From positions 1 to 55,398 of the forward strand of contig DAHUYL010000012.1 of the NCBI GenBank assembly GCA_027315255.1: DNA of 55,398 nt, given 5' to 3'. How positions within the stretch are numbered: position 1 is the stretch's first letter; each line of letters begins with the position of its first letter. Both the position numbers and the translations under genes were made by a program. This stretch comes from Solirubrobacterales bacterium. Lineage in GTDB: Bacteria > Actinomycetota > Thermoleophilia > Solirubrobacterales > Solirubrobacteraceae. Positions 1 to 7,490 of the stretch are shown piece after piece. The notes beneath the pieces were generated by a model that saw only the letters and a program-made list of their open reading frames with translations, was not told the origin of the DNA and did no database searches.

Positions 1-997
1 CGAGGCGGCGCTCGCGGCCGATCGCGCGGCGGGTGAGCACGTCGCCGCCGAGCTCCAGGCGTGCGCTCAGGCGGAGGCCGGCTTGCAGAACCGGCTGCAC
101 GCTGCCGCTGAAGCCCTGACGGCGGTCGAGGTCCGGGCGCAGCGCGCCCGCGACCAGGCCGGCGATGCGCAGGAGGCGCTGACCGCGCTGGCCGCGGAGC
201 TCGAGCTCGAGCCGGCGCCCGCCGAGGCGGCGTTGTCCGCCGAGGAGCGGGCGGCGCTCGAGGGCCGGCTCGAGCGGATCGCCCGGCGCCGCGAGCAGCT
301 CGGTCCGGTCAATCCACTGGCTCAGGACGAGTACGCCGAGGCGCTCGCCCGCGTAGAGGAGCTCGAGACGCAGCGGACCGACCTCGAGACCGCGATGCGT
401 GAGCTGGAGAAGCTGATCCGGGAGACCGACCGGCAGATCCGTGAGGCATTCGAGGAGACGTTCGCGGCCGCGGCGGCCAACTTCGAGGAGCTCGCGGCGC
501 GGCTGTTCCCGGGCGGCAGCGGCCGGTTGCGACTGGTCGCCGAGGCCGAGGGGCCGGCGCGGGTCCTGGGTGGCCAGACGGTCGACGGCGACGGCGAGCC
601 GGCCGCGGACACGGACGACGAGGTCGAGGGCGGCGGGGACGAGGAGCTGCTCGGCGTCGAGATCGAGATCACGCCCGCCGGCAAGGCGATGAAGCGGCTG
701 ACGCTCCTGTCCGGTGGCGAGAAGTCGATGACCGCGCTCGCGTTCCTGTTCAGCGTGTTCCTGGCGCGGCCGTGTCCGTTCTACATCCTCGACGAGGTCG
801 AGGCAGCACTCGACGATCTCAACATCGACCGCTTCCTCGAGCTGCTCGGGACCTACTCGCAACGAGCCCAGTTCATCGTCGTCACCCACCAGAAGCGAAC
901 GATGGAGGCGGCCGATTCGCTGTACGGCGTGTCGATGGGCGGCGACGGGATCTCGAAGGTGATCTCGCGGCGACTGCCGGCGCGCGCGGCCGCGTAG
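1..997 (+). CDS. smc: Chromosome segregation protein SMC, C-terminal part (5' end outside window)
   Basis: This is the end of an SMC ATPase, the core of the condensin complex that organises and segregates the chromosome. The reading frame is open from base 2, so the gene starts upstream. About 120 residues of Ala/Glu/Arg-rich coiled coil lead into the C-terminal ATPase lobe. The ABC signature LSGGEK lies near bases 707-725, the Walker B/D-loop motif FYILDEVEAALDD near 780-820, and the switch histidine in VVTHQKRTME near 880-905. Between the coil and the signature there is an acidic Asp/Glu/Gly-rich insertion (about bases 580-655) that I do not recall from ordinary SMC proteins. The stop codon TAG overlaps the promoter-like box of ftsY. 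Identification is firm; only about a quarter of the protein is present. Confidence 0.95.
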   Translation, partial: EAALAADRAAGEHVAAELQACAQAEAGLQNRLHAAAEALTAVEVRAQRARDQAGDAQEALTALAAELELEPAPAEAALSAEERAALEGRLERIARRREQLGPVNPLAQDEYAEALARVEELETQRTDLETAMRELEKLIRETDRQIREAFEETFAAAAANFEELAARLFPGGSGRLRLVAEAEGPARVLGGQTVDGDGEPAADTDDEVEGGGDEELLGVEIEITPAGKAMKRLTLLSGGEKSMTALAFLFSVFLARPCPFYILDEVEAALDDLNIDRFLELLGTYSQRAQFIVVTHQKRTMEAADSLYGVSMGGDGISKVISRRLPARAAA

Positions 998-1000
998 CCT
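995..1000 (+). promoter_or_regulatory. -10-like box TAGCCT for ftsY
   Basis: The TAGCCT hexamer overlaps the smc stop codon and ends 9 bases before GTG 1010. This is the leaderless arrangement seen repeatedly in the window, and it is the reason for preferring the 1010 start over TTG 1004. No clear -35 box is visible. Confidence 0.5.
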
Positions 1001-1009
1001 TGGTTGGGC

Positions 1010-2005
1010 GTGGCGCGAGAGTGGTCTGACCTGTTCATCGTCGACGGCGCGGGCGGCTCGGCAGCGGCCGAGCCCGAGCCGGTCGTCGAGGAGAAGCGCG
1101 TCGGCCGCTTCCGCCGGCTGCGCGAGCATCTGCGCAAGACCCGTCAGGCGCTCGGCGCCGAGATCCAGGCGACGCTGTTCGAGGAGCTCACCGACGAGAC
1201 CTGGGAGCGGCTCGAGGAGGCGCTGATCTACGCCGACGTGGGCGCGCGAACGACGGCGGGCGTCGTCGAGCAGCTCGAGCGAGAGGCGACGGCAGGGGGG
1301 ATCGCCGGCGGCGAGGCGCTGCGCGACCGGCTGGTCGAGCTGCTGGCAGAGATCGCGCGGGCGGGCGACGATCGGATCGACCTGCGTCCGAAACCGACGG
1401 TGATCCTGATGGCCGGCGTCAACGGCACCGGCAAGACGACGACGACCGGCAAGCTGGCGCATCACCTCAGCCGCGAGCTGGGTGCCGCCGTGGTGATGGT
1501 CGCGGCCGACACCTACCGGGCGGCGGCTGTCGAGCAGCTCGGGATGTGGGCGCAGCGCGCCGGCGCGCGGTTCGTCGCGGGCGCCGAGCGGGCCGATCCG
1601 GGCTCGGTCGCCTACGAGGGCGTTGCGATCGCGATGCGCGAGCGCGCCGACGTCGTGATCGTCGACACCGCCGGGCGGCTGCACACCCAGAACGACCTGA
1701 TGGGCGAGCTCGCCAAGGTCCGCCGGGTGATCGGCAAGCAGATCCCGGACGCGCCGCACGAGACGCTCCTCACCGTCGACGCGACCACCGGTCAGAACGG
1801 TCTGCGCCAGGCGCAGCTGTTCTCCGAGGCGATCGCGATCTCGGGGCTCGTGCTGACGAAGCTCGACGGGACCGCGAAGGGCGGGATCGCGCTGGCGATC
1901 GCGCACGAGCTCGGGATTCCGGTGAAGCTGATCGGAGTCGGCGAGCAGCTCGAGGACCTGCGACCGTTCGAGCCGTCCGAGTTCGCCCGCGCGCTCGTCA
2001 GCTGA
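1010..2005 (+). CDS. ftsY: Signal recognition particle receptor FtsY
   Basis: FtsY is the membrane-associated SRP receptor GTPase. It docks Ffh-ribosome complexes at the Sec translocon. The protein has a short acidic N-terminal region, a helical N domain, and the NG GTPase domain with P-loop GVNGTGKTTTTGK, DTAGR and TKLDGTAKGG. About 331 aa is a compact FtsY with no long A domain. I chose GTG 1010 because of the upstream TAGCCT box; TTG 1004 in the same frame would add two residues. It lies directly after smc, and its partner ffh is about 1.6 kb downstream, an arrangement common in Gram-positive bacteria. Confidence 0.95.
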   Translation: MAREWSDLFIVDGAGGSAAAEPEPVVEEKRVGRFRRLREHLRKTRQALGAEIQATLFEELTDETWERLEEALIYADVGARTTAGVVEQLEREATAGGIAGGEALRDRLVELLAEIARAGDDRIDLRPKPTVILMAGVNGTGKTTTTGKLAHHLSRELGAAVVMVAADTYRAAAVEQLGMWAQRAGARFVAGAERADPGSVAYEGVAIAMRERADVVIVDTAGRLHTQNDLMGELAKVRRVIGKQIPDAPHETLLTVDATTGQNGLRQAQLFSEAIAISGLVLTKLDGTAKGGIALAIAHELGIPVKLIGVGEQLEDLRPFEPSEFARALVS

Positions 2006-2067
2006 CGCGAAGCGGCTGACACGGGGTGGTTCGGGTTTTCCCTGAGTGGGCGCGTAGCCGCTGGGAG

Positions 2068-2073
2068 TAAGCT
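2068..2073 (+). promoter_or_regulatory. -10-like box TAAGCT for the NfeD gene
   Basis: TAAGCT sits 9 bases before ATG 2083, consistent with a leaderless transcript. It is identical to the box in front of ffh. Confidence 0.5.
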
Positions 2074-2082
2074 CGCCCAAGC

Positions 2083-2514
2083 ATGGCTGGATGGATCTTG
2101 TGGGCGCTGGTCGCCTGTGGGTTCGGGGTCGGAGAGGTGCTGACGACGGGGTTCTTCCTCGCCCCGTTCGCATTCGGCGGCGCGCTCGCCGCGCTCGCCG
2201 AAGCGGCCGGTGGGGGTGAGGTCGCCGCCTTCGTGGTGTTCGTGGCCGTGTCGGTCGCGACGCTCGCGTTCGTGCGGCCGCTCGTGACGACGCGGCTGCT
2301 GCACGCTCCGCCGACCCGAACGGGCGCGGCCGCGCTGGTTGGCAAGCACGCGATCGTGCTCGAGCGGATCGCCAACGGCGAGGGCGTTGGATGCGTCAAG
2401 ATCGACGGCGAGGTGTGGACCGCTCGGGCCCTCGACGACGACCGTGAGATCGAGCCGGGGACGCGCGTCGAGGTCGTCGCGATCCGCGGTGCAACCGCAC
2501 TTGTAATGGAATGA
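2083..2514 (+). CDS. NfeD-family membrane protein
   Basis: A 143-aa protein with two closely spaced hydrophobic segments (about residues 1-30 and 45-65), followed by a small C-terminal domain of about 60 residues (from LVGKHAIVLE to the end). That domain has the beta-barrel (OB-like) pattern of NfeD proteins. Short NfeD proteins are usually encoded next to an SPFH/stomatin protein, and here the next gene is exactly that, starting 10 bases downstream. NfeD is thought to help assemble or regulate SPFH membrane microdomains. The precise cellular role is unknown. The start follows a TAAGCT box. Confidence 0.8.
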   Translation: MAGWILWALVACGFGVGEVLTTGFFLAPFAFGGALAALAEAAGGGEVAAFVVFVAVSVATLAFVRPLVTTRLLHAPPTRTGAAALVGKHAIVLERIANGEGVGCVKIDGEVWTARALDDDREIEPGTRVEVVAIRGATALVME

Positions 2515-2524
2515 GGAGGAGCTG

Positions 2525-3532
2525 ATGGCAGCCGCAATCGTCGCAGTCGTCGTGGTCGTGCTGCTCGTGATCGTGGCCGCTCGCACCGTACGGATCGTGC
2601 CCCAGGCGAGAGCAGGGATCGTCGAGCGGCTCGGCCGCTACCACCGCACGCTGAGCCCGGGGATGACGCTGCTGATGCCGTTCATGGACCGGCTGAAGCC
2701 GCTGATCGACCTGCGCGAGCAGGTGGTGACGTTCCCTCCGCAGCCCGTGATCACCGAGGACAATCTCGTGGTCGGGATCGACACCGTCCTGTACTTCACG
2801 GTCAACGACGCCAAATCGGCAACCTACGAGGTGGCCAACCCGCTGCAGGCGATCGAGCAGATCACGGTGACGACGCTGCGCAACGTGATCGGCTCGCTGA
2901 CGCTCGAGCAGGCGCTCACGAGCCGCGACCACATCAACGCCCAGCTGCGCTCGGTGCTCGATGACGCCACCGGGAAGTGGGGGATCCGGATCAACCGGGT
3001 CGAGCTGAAGTCGATCGACCCGCCCGGCTCGATCCAGGAGGCGATGGAGAAGCAGATGCGCGCCGAGCGCGACCGCCGCGCGGCGATCCTCAACGCCGAG
3101 GGGGTCAAGCAGTCGCAGATCCTGACCGCCGAGGGCCAGAAGCAGGCCGCGGTGCTGACCGCCGAGGGCCAGAAGCAGGCGGCGATCCTGCGGGCCGAGG
3201 GCGAGGCGAAGGCGATCCATACGGTGTTCGAGGCGATCCACCTGGGCGACCCCGACCCGAAGCTGCTGAGCTACCAGTACCTGCAGATGCTGCCGCAGCT
3301 CGCCCAGGGGAGCGCGAACAAGGTGTTCGTGATCCCGTCGGAGTTCGCCGAGGCGTTCGGCGGGCTGGGCAGGGCGTTCTCGCAGGTCGCCGGTGCCCAG
3401 GGGGCAGTCGACGGAGTCGCGGCGGCGCTCGCCGGCAGCGATCACGCCGGCAACGGGGCCGTCGCCGCGGGTGCCGACGCCAGCGCGCTCCCGCCGGCGC
3501 TTGGTGAACGGGGCGATCCGGACGCCGGCTGA
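2525..3532 (+). CDS. SPFH/Band 7 (stomatin-like, QmcA type) membrane protein
   Basis: A 335-aa stomatin-family scaffold protein. An N-terminal membrane anchor (residues 2-20) precedes the SPFH domain (about 20-190), which contains the typical RLGRYHRTLSPG and VDTV/YFTV-like stretches. A helical region follows, with near-identical repeats of TAEGQKQAA and similar 10-residue units (about residues 195-225). The tail is rich in Ala and Gly. A strong Shine-Dalgarno sequence AGGAGG (2514-2519) overlaps the nfeD stop and fixes ATG 2525. These proteins form oligomeric membrane rings and often act with NfeD and membrane proteases; no protease gene is adjacent here. Confidence 0.88.
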   Translation: MAAAIVAVVVVVLLVIVAARTVRIVPQARAGIVERLGRYHRTLSPGMTLLMPFMDRLKPLIDLREQVVTFPPQPVITEDNLVVGIDTVLYFTVNDAKSATYEVANPLQAIEQITVTTLRNVIGSLTLEQALTSRDHINAQLRSVLDDATGKWGIRINRVELKSIDPPGSIQEAMEKQMRAERDRRAAILNAEGVKQSQILTAEGQKQAAVLTAEGQKQAAILRAEGEAKAIHTVFEAIHLGDPDPKLLSYQYLQMLPQLAQGSANKVFVIPSEFAEAFGGLGRAFSQVAGAQGAVDGVAAALAGSDHAGNGAVAAGADASALPPALGERGDPDAG

Positions 3533-3603
3533 TCGGCCAGCTTGCTCGAGGCTGCGGGGGTGCGGTGACGGCGCGTCCATCGAGGCGGTCCCGGGGCGTG
3601 AAG

Positions 3604-3609
3604 TAAGCT
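3604..3609 (+). promoter_or_regulatory. -10-like box TAAGCT for ffh
   Basis: TAAGCT ends 7 bases before GTG 3617, so transcription would start at or next to the start codon. It is the same hexamer as in front of the NfeD gene. Confidence 0.5.
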
Positions 3610-3616
3610 CGCTGGC

Positions 3617-4948
3617 GTGTTCGACTCGCTCGCCGACAAGCTTCAGGCGACGCTCGCCGAGGTCCGCGGCCACGGAACGCTGACCGAGGCCGACGTCAAC
3701 TCGGCGATGCGGGAGATCCGCCTCGCGCTGCTCGAGGCCGACGTCAACTTCAAGGTCGTCAAGAGCTTCACGAACGCGGTCAAGGAGCGGGCGCTCGGGG
3801 CCGACGTGATCGGCAAGCTCAACCCCGGCCAGCAGGTCGTGAAGATCGTCAGCGACGAGCTGACGGCGCTGATGGGCGGCGAATCGCCGGAGCTGCCGTT
3901 CGCCTCGCGCCCGCCGACCGTGATCGTGATGGCGGGGCTGCAGGGCTCGGGCAAGACGACCGCGACCGGGAAGCTCGCCCGGTTCCTGCGCGAGCAGCAC
4001 AACTCCTCGGTAGCGGTCGCAGCGTGCGATGTGTACCGGCCCGCAGCCGTCGAGCAGCTGGTCAAGGTCGGCCGTCAGGCGGGAGCCGACGTCTACGAGC
4101 AGGGCACCGACCGCGATCCGGTCAAGATCGCCGCGTGGGCCCGCGACCGCGCTCAGAGCGAGGGGAAGGACGTGCTGATCGTCGACACGAGCGGGCGCCT
4201 GCACGTCGACAGCGCCTTGATGGAGGAGCTTGCTCAGATCAAGCGGACGGTGCGACCGACGTCGGTGCTGCTCGTGGTCGACGCGATGACCGGTCAGGAC
4301 GCCGTCCAGGTCGCCGAGCAGTTCGCCGAGGTCGTCGACTTCGACGGGGTCGTGATGACGAAGCTCGACGGCGACGCTCGCGGCGGCGCGGCGCTTTCGG
4401 TCAAGGCGATCACCGGCAAGCCGATCGTGTTCGCTTCGACCGGTGAGAAGCTCGACCAGTTCGAGCGCTTCCACCCCGAGCGGATGGCCCAGCGGATCCT
4501 CGGCATGGGCGATGTGATGTCGCTGATCGAGAAGGCCGAGCAGGCCTACGACCAGCGCCAGGCGGCCGAGCTCGAGCGGAAGTTCCGCACGCGGGAGTTC
4601 AGCCTCGACGACTTCCTCGAGCAGATGAAGCAGATCCGGCGCCTCGGACCGCTCCAGAACCTGCTGGCGATGATCCCCGGGATGAGCAAGGAGCTGCGCG
4701 GTGTGAACCTCGACGAGCGCGAGTTCGACCGGGTGCAGGCGATCATCCTGTCGATGACGCCGCAGGAGCGCCGTCACCCAGAGCTGATCAAGGGCTCGCG
4801 ACGGCTGCGGATCGCCAAGGGCTCGGGCACGAACGTGCAGGCGGTGAAGGCGCTGATCGCGCAGTTCGAGCAGATGCGCAAGGTGATGCGACAGGTTTCG
4901 AGCGGCCGGATGCCGGATCTCGGCGCGTTGATGCGTCAGAGTCGCTGA
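3617..4948 (+). CDS. ffh: Signal recognition particle protein Ffh (SRP54)
   Basis: Ffh is the SRP GTPase that binds signal peptides and SRP RNA and delivers ribosomes to FtsY. The 443-aa protein has an N domain (residues 1-90), a G domain with P-loop GLQGSGKTTATGK, DTSGR and TKLDGDARGG, and a Met-rich M domain (about 300-443). The M domain contains MIPGM and the conserved block around KGSGTNVQAVKALI that binds SRP RNA. The length is normal. GTG 3617 is supported by the upstream TAAGCT box and by the conserved N-terminus MFDSLADKLQ. No SRP RNA gene was found in the window. Confidence 0.97.
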   Translation: MFDSLADKLQATLAEVRGHGTLTEADVNSAMREIRLALLEADVNFKVVKSFTNAVKERALGADVIGKLNPGQQVVKIVSDELTALMGGESPELPFASRPPTVIVMAGLQGSGKTTATGKLARFLREQHNSSVAVAACDVYRPAAVEQLVKVGRQAGADVYEQGTDRDPVKIAAWARDRAQSEGKDVLIVDTSGRLHVDSALMEELAQIKRTVRPTSVLLVVDAMTGQDAVQVAEQFAEVVDFDGVVMTKLDGDARGGAALSVKAITGKPIVFASTGEKLDQFERFHPERMAQRILGMGDVMSLIEKAEQAYDQRQAAELERKFRTREFSLDDFLEQMKQIRRLGPLQNLLAMIPGMSKELRGVNLDEREFDRVQAIILSMTPQERRHPELIKGSRRLRIAKGSGTNVQAVKALIAQFEQMRKVMRQVSSGRMPDLGALMRQSR

Positions 4949-4953
4949 GCCGC

Positions 4954-4959
4954 TACCCT
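4954..4959 (+). promoter_or_regulatory. -10-like box TACCCT for rpsP
   Basis: TACCCT ends 9 bases before ATG 4969 in the 20-base gap after ffh, the leaderless arrangement. Confidence 0.5.
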
Positions 4960-4968
4960 GCTCGGTCC

Positions 4969-5211
4969 ATGGCAGTCAGACTTCGATTGACCCGCGTCGG
5001 CGGGCGCAAGAACCCGATCTGGCGGGTGGTGGTCGCCGACCAGCGCTCCAAGCGCGACGGTCGCGTGATCGCGACCGTCGGCCACTACAACGCTCAGACC
5101 AATCCGTCGACGATCGTGCTCGACGAGGCGAAGATCCGCGACTGGCTCGGTCGCGGCGCCCAACCGACGGACACCGTCCGCAAGCTCCTGCGCACGCAGG
5201 GCATCTCCTAG
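4969..5211 (+). CDS. rpsP: 30S ribosomal protein S16
   Basis: An 80-aa S16 protein with the diagnostic start MAVRLRLTRVGGRKNPIWRVVVAD, here cut short to its recognisable part, followed by the central GHYNAQTNP block. S16 binds 16S rRNA and is needed for 30S assembly. It heads the conserved rpsP-KH-rimM-trmD-rplS cluster that couples ribosome assembly and tRNA modification. It is probably co-transcribed with the following genes, since the gap to the KH gene is 14 bases. Confidence 0.97.
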   Translation: MAVRLRLTRVGGRKNPIWRVVVADQRSKRDGRVIATVGHYNAQTNPSTIVLDEAKIRDWLGRGAQPTDTVRKLLRTQGIS

Positions 5212-5225
5212 CATCGGCGGCGGCG

Positions 5226-5474
5226 GTGGAAGCCTCCCCGAGGGAACTGCTCGAGTACCTCGCCCGGGGGCTGGTCGACGAGCCAGACGAGGTGCGGATC
5301 AGGGAGCTTCGGGAGGACGGCGGCGTCGTCGTACTGGAGCTGTCGGTCGGTCCCGACGACTACGGCAACGTGATCGGTCGCGGCGGCCGCACCGCCTCCG
5401 CGTTGCGGACGGTCGTCAAGACCGCTGCCGTCCGGTCGGGCGGGCGCGTGTTCGTCGACATCGTCGACCGCTGA
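5226..5474 (+). CDS. khpA: KH-domain RNA-binding protein (KhpA-like)
   Basis: An 82-aa protein made of a single KH domain with the RNA-contacting GxxG loop in NVIGRGGRTA (about residues 42-51). KhpA-type proteins bind many RNAs and have been tied to cell-division and envelope control in Gram-positive bacteria. Its place between rpsP and rimM is the standard location for this family. The GTG start follows rpsP by 14 bases. No KhpB partner is present in the window. Confidence 0.9.
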   Translation: MEASPRELLEYLARGLVDEPDEVRIRELREDGGVVVLELSVGPDDYGNVIGRGGRTASALRTVVKTAAVRSGGRVFVDIVDR

Positions 5475-5481
5475 CGGCACC

Positions 5482-5982
5482 GTGTGGTTGCGCGCCGGGC
5501 GGATCGGCCGCCCGCACGGACTCGACGGCAGCTTCCACGTGACCGGCGCGCTGCCGCTGCTGCTCCCGGAGGGGGGAGAGGTGGCACTGGGAGAGGGTGG
5601 TGAGGTGCGGCTGATCGAGCGACGCGCGGGGCACGATGCCCGCCTGATCCTGCGACTCGAGGGTTGCCGGGATCGTGCCACCGCTGAGGCGCTGCGCGGC
5701 ACCGAGCTGCTGGTCGCGCGCGCGCAGGCGCCGCCGCTCCAGGCCGACGAATGGTGGGCGGAGGAGCTCGAGGGTTGCCGGGTGCGCGACGGCGCACGGC
5801 CTGTCGGCGTCGTCACGCGGCTGCAGGCGCTGCCGTCGTGCGAGCTGCTGGAGGTGCAGCGCGACGGATCGGGGCCGGACGCCGCGCCGCTGCTGGTGCC
5901 GCTCGTCGGCGACGCCGTGCGAGCGGTCGACGTCGAGCGGCGCGAGATCGACATCGATCTCGGGTTCCTGGGAGAGGGGTGA
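5482..5982 (+). CDS. rimM: Ribosome maturation factor RimM
   Basis: RimM assists late 30S assembly by binding S19. The 166-aa protein has the N-terminal RimM barrel, starting with the conserved RAGRIGRPHGLDGSFHV pattern, and a C-terminal PRC-barrel domain with EELEGCRVRD and LVPLVGDAVRAVDVERREI. The GTG start lies 7 bases after the KH stop, so the two are probably translated from one mRNA. Confidence 0.93.
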   Translation: MWLRAGRIGRPHGLDGSFHVTGALPLLLPEGGEVALGEGGEVRLIERRAGHDARLILRLEGCRDRATAEALRGTELLVARAQAPPLQADEWWAEELEGCRVRDGARPVGVVTRLQALPSCELLEVQRDGSGPDAAPLLVPLVGDAVRAVDVERREIDIDLGFLGEG

Positions 5983-6013
5983 AGCCGGCGCGCTCCCCGC
6001 CGCCGCGAAGCGC

Positions 6014-6748
6014 ATGGAGATCGACGTGTTCACCCTGTTCCCCGAGGCGTTCGCGTGGTTTCGCTCGCAGCGCCATGTTCAGAACGCGCTCGGCGCCGGC
6101 CACCAGCTGGCGCTGATCAACCCGCGCGAGCACACGCCGCTGTCGGCGGGGCAGGTGGACGACACGCCGTTCGGCGGCGGAGCCGGGATGGTCGTGCGCG
6201 TCGACGTGATCGAAGCGGCGCTCCGAGCCCGCTACGGGGTCGACCCCGTCGGGTTGATCGCGTCCGGCAGGCGGCGCGTGGTCGCGCTCACGCCGACGGG
6301 GCGGCTGCTCGACGACGCGGTCGTCGACGAGCTCGCGGCCGAGCCGGCGCTGACGCTGCTCTGCGGCCGTTACGAGGGCTTCGACGAGCGGATCCTCGAG
6401 CACTTCTGCTCGGACCGCCTCTCGATCGGGCGCTACGTGCTGGCGGGCGGCGAGCTGCCGGCGATGGTGGTGTGCGATGCGCTGCTCCGAAAGCTGCCGG
6501 GAGCGCTCGGGCACGCCGACTCGGCGTACGAGGAGTCGTTCAGCCAGGCGCTGGAGGGAGCGCCGGAGTACCCGCACTACACGCGCCCTGCTCGGTACCG
6601 TGGCTGGGACGTCCCCGAGGTCCTGCTGTCAGGCCACCACGCGCGGATCCGCGAATGGCGTCTGGAGCAGGCGCGGGCCCGCGGCGGCACCGCCACGGAC
6701 GCCGCGAGGGGTGCGGGCGCGCCCGCAGACCGGCGTCCGCTACCATAG
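6014..6748 (+). CDS. trmD: tRNA (guanine-N1)-methyltransferase TrmD
   Basis: TrmD methylates G37 of tRNAs that read CNN codons, using SAM, and prevents frameshifting. The 244-aa protein has the SPOUT trefoil-knot fold signatures: DTPFGGGAGM, TPTGRLL, LLCGRYEGFDER, SIGRYVLAGGELPA and YPHYTRPARYRG. ATG 6014 begins the conserved MEIDVFTLFPEAF; a longer frame runs back into rimM but is not coding. Two positions look altered: Arg140 where many family members have Asp (SIGDYVL), and Glu174 at the position that I align with the catalytic Asp of the E. coli enzyme (EESF against EDSF). These alignments are from memory. Confidence 0.95.
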   Translation: MEIDVFTLFPEAFAWFRSQRHVQNALGAGHQLALINPREHTPLSAGQVDDTPFGGGAGMVVRVDVIEAALRARYGVDPVGLIASGRRRVVALTPTGRLLDDAVVDELAAEPALTLLCGRYEGFDERILEHFCSDRLSIGRYVLAGGELPAMVVCDALLRKLPGALGHADSAYEESFSQALEGAPEYPHYTRPARYRGWDVPEVLLSGHHARIREWRLEQARARGGTATDAARGAGAPADRRPLP

Positions 6749-6832
6749 TTCGCCGCCAAGGACGCGCACTCGACCACGCGGGGGCGGGGCGCGAAATCAA
6801 GCCGGTGCCGCCGGCCACACCGAGATCCAGCC
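6741..6832 (+). promoter_or_regulatory. rplS promoter box TACCAT and about 80-base leader
   Basis: TACCAT (6741-6746) overlaps the trmD stop codon. Unlike most boxes in the window it is far from the next start (ATG 6833), so rplS would have a leader of about 80 bases. The leader is GC-rich and includes a short GCCGG/CCGGC stem near 6800. A leader on a ribosomal-protein gene could serve autoregulation; that is inference. Confidence 0.35.
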
Positions 6833-7423
6833 ATGAGCACCGTCATCCAAGCTTTGGAGCGCGCCCAACTTCGCCGCGTTCCCGTATTCGACGCAGGCGA
6901 CCGTCTGCGCGTTCACTTTCAGGTGATCGAGGGCACCCGACGCCGCACGCAGGTGTTCGAGGGCGTCGTGATCAAGCGCCAGGGACACGGCGCGCGGGAG
7001 ACCTTCACGGTCCGCAAGCAGTCGTTCGGCGTCGGGGTGGAGCGGACCTTCCCGCTGCACTCGCCGAAGATCGAGCGGATCGAGGTGGCGGCGCGGGGCG
7101 ACGTCCGGCGCGCGAAGCTCTACTACCTGCGCGACCGGGTTGGAAAGCGCGCTCGCGTGCGCGAACGGCGCAACACCGGTCCCGAGGTCGCGGTCGAGCG
7201 CGAGCTGCTGTACGGCGAGGCGTTCGCCGACGACGACGTCGTGGCCGACGGTGCTGCACTCGAAGACGCCGGCGCCGGCGCAGCTGCCGAGGTGCCGGCC
7301 GTGTCCGAGGGCGCTGCCGAGGTGCCGGCCGAGCCCGAGGGCGCTGCCGAGACCGAGGGCGCTGCCGAGACCGAGGGCGACGTCGAGACCGAGGGCGACG
7401 TCGAGCCCGTGTCCGCCGAATAG
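6833..7423 (+). CDS. rplS: 50S ribosomal protein L19 with long acidic C-terminal tail
   Basis: Residues 1-113 are a normal L19, which sits at the 30S-50S interface; recognisable blocks are [11 protein letters not shown] and [14 protein letters not shown], followed by the [18 protein letters not shown] motif. L19 usually ends near residue 115. Here about 83 extra residues follow, rich in Glu, Ala, Pro and Val, and built partly from tandem repeats of EGAAE, EGAAET and EGDVET. The tail would be highly acidic and probably disordered, which is odd for a ribosomal protein that contacts rRNA. Codon use does not change at the junction, so I read it as a real extension, not a frameshift. Confidence 0.93.
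   Translation: MSTVIQALERAQLRRVPVFDAGDRLRVHFQVIEGTRRRTQVFEGVVIKRQGHGARETFTVRKQSFGVGVERTFPLHSPKIERIEVAARGDVRRAKLYYLRDRVGKRARVRERRNTGPEVAVERELLYGEAFADDDVVADGAALEDAGAGAAAEVPAVSEGAAEVPAEPEGAAETEGAAETEGDVETEGDVEPVSAE
7295..7411 (+). repeat. In-frame tandem repeats encoding the acidic L19 tail
   Basis: Direct repeats of gagggcgctgccgag and gagggcgacgtcgag type units (15-18 bases) follow one another in frame. The first longer unit is the pair GAGGGCGCTGCCGAGGTGCC. Such repeats can change copy number by slippage, so tail length may vary between strains. Confidence 0.7.
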
Positions 7424-7490
7424 CGGATGGTGGCGGCCCGCACTGCGATGCCGCGACCGCGTGGCGTGTAACTTCAACGAGACGATCTAG

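Noticed and set aside
2396..4777. A 793-codon minus-strand frame
   Set aside because: Opposite the SPFH gene and ffh; its Arg/His/Leu-rich sequence is that of a shadow frame.
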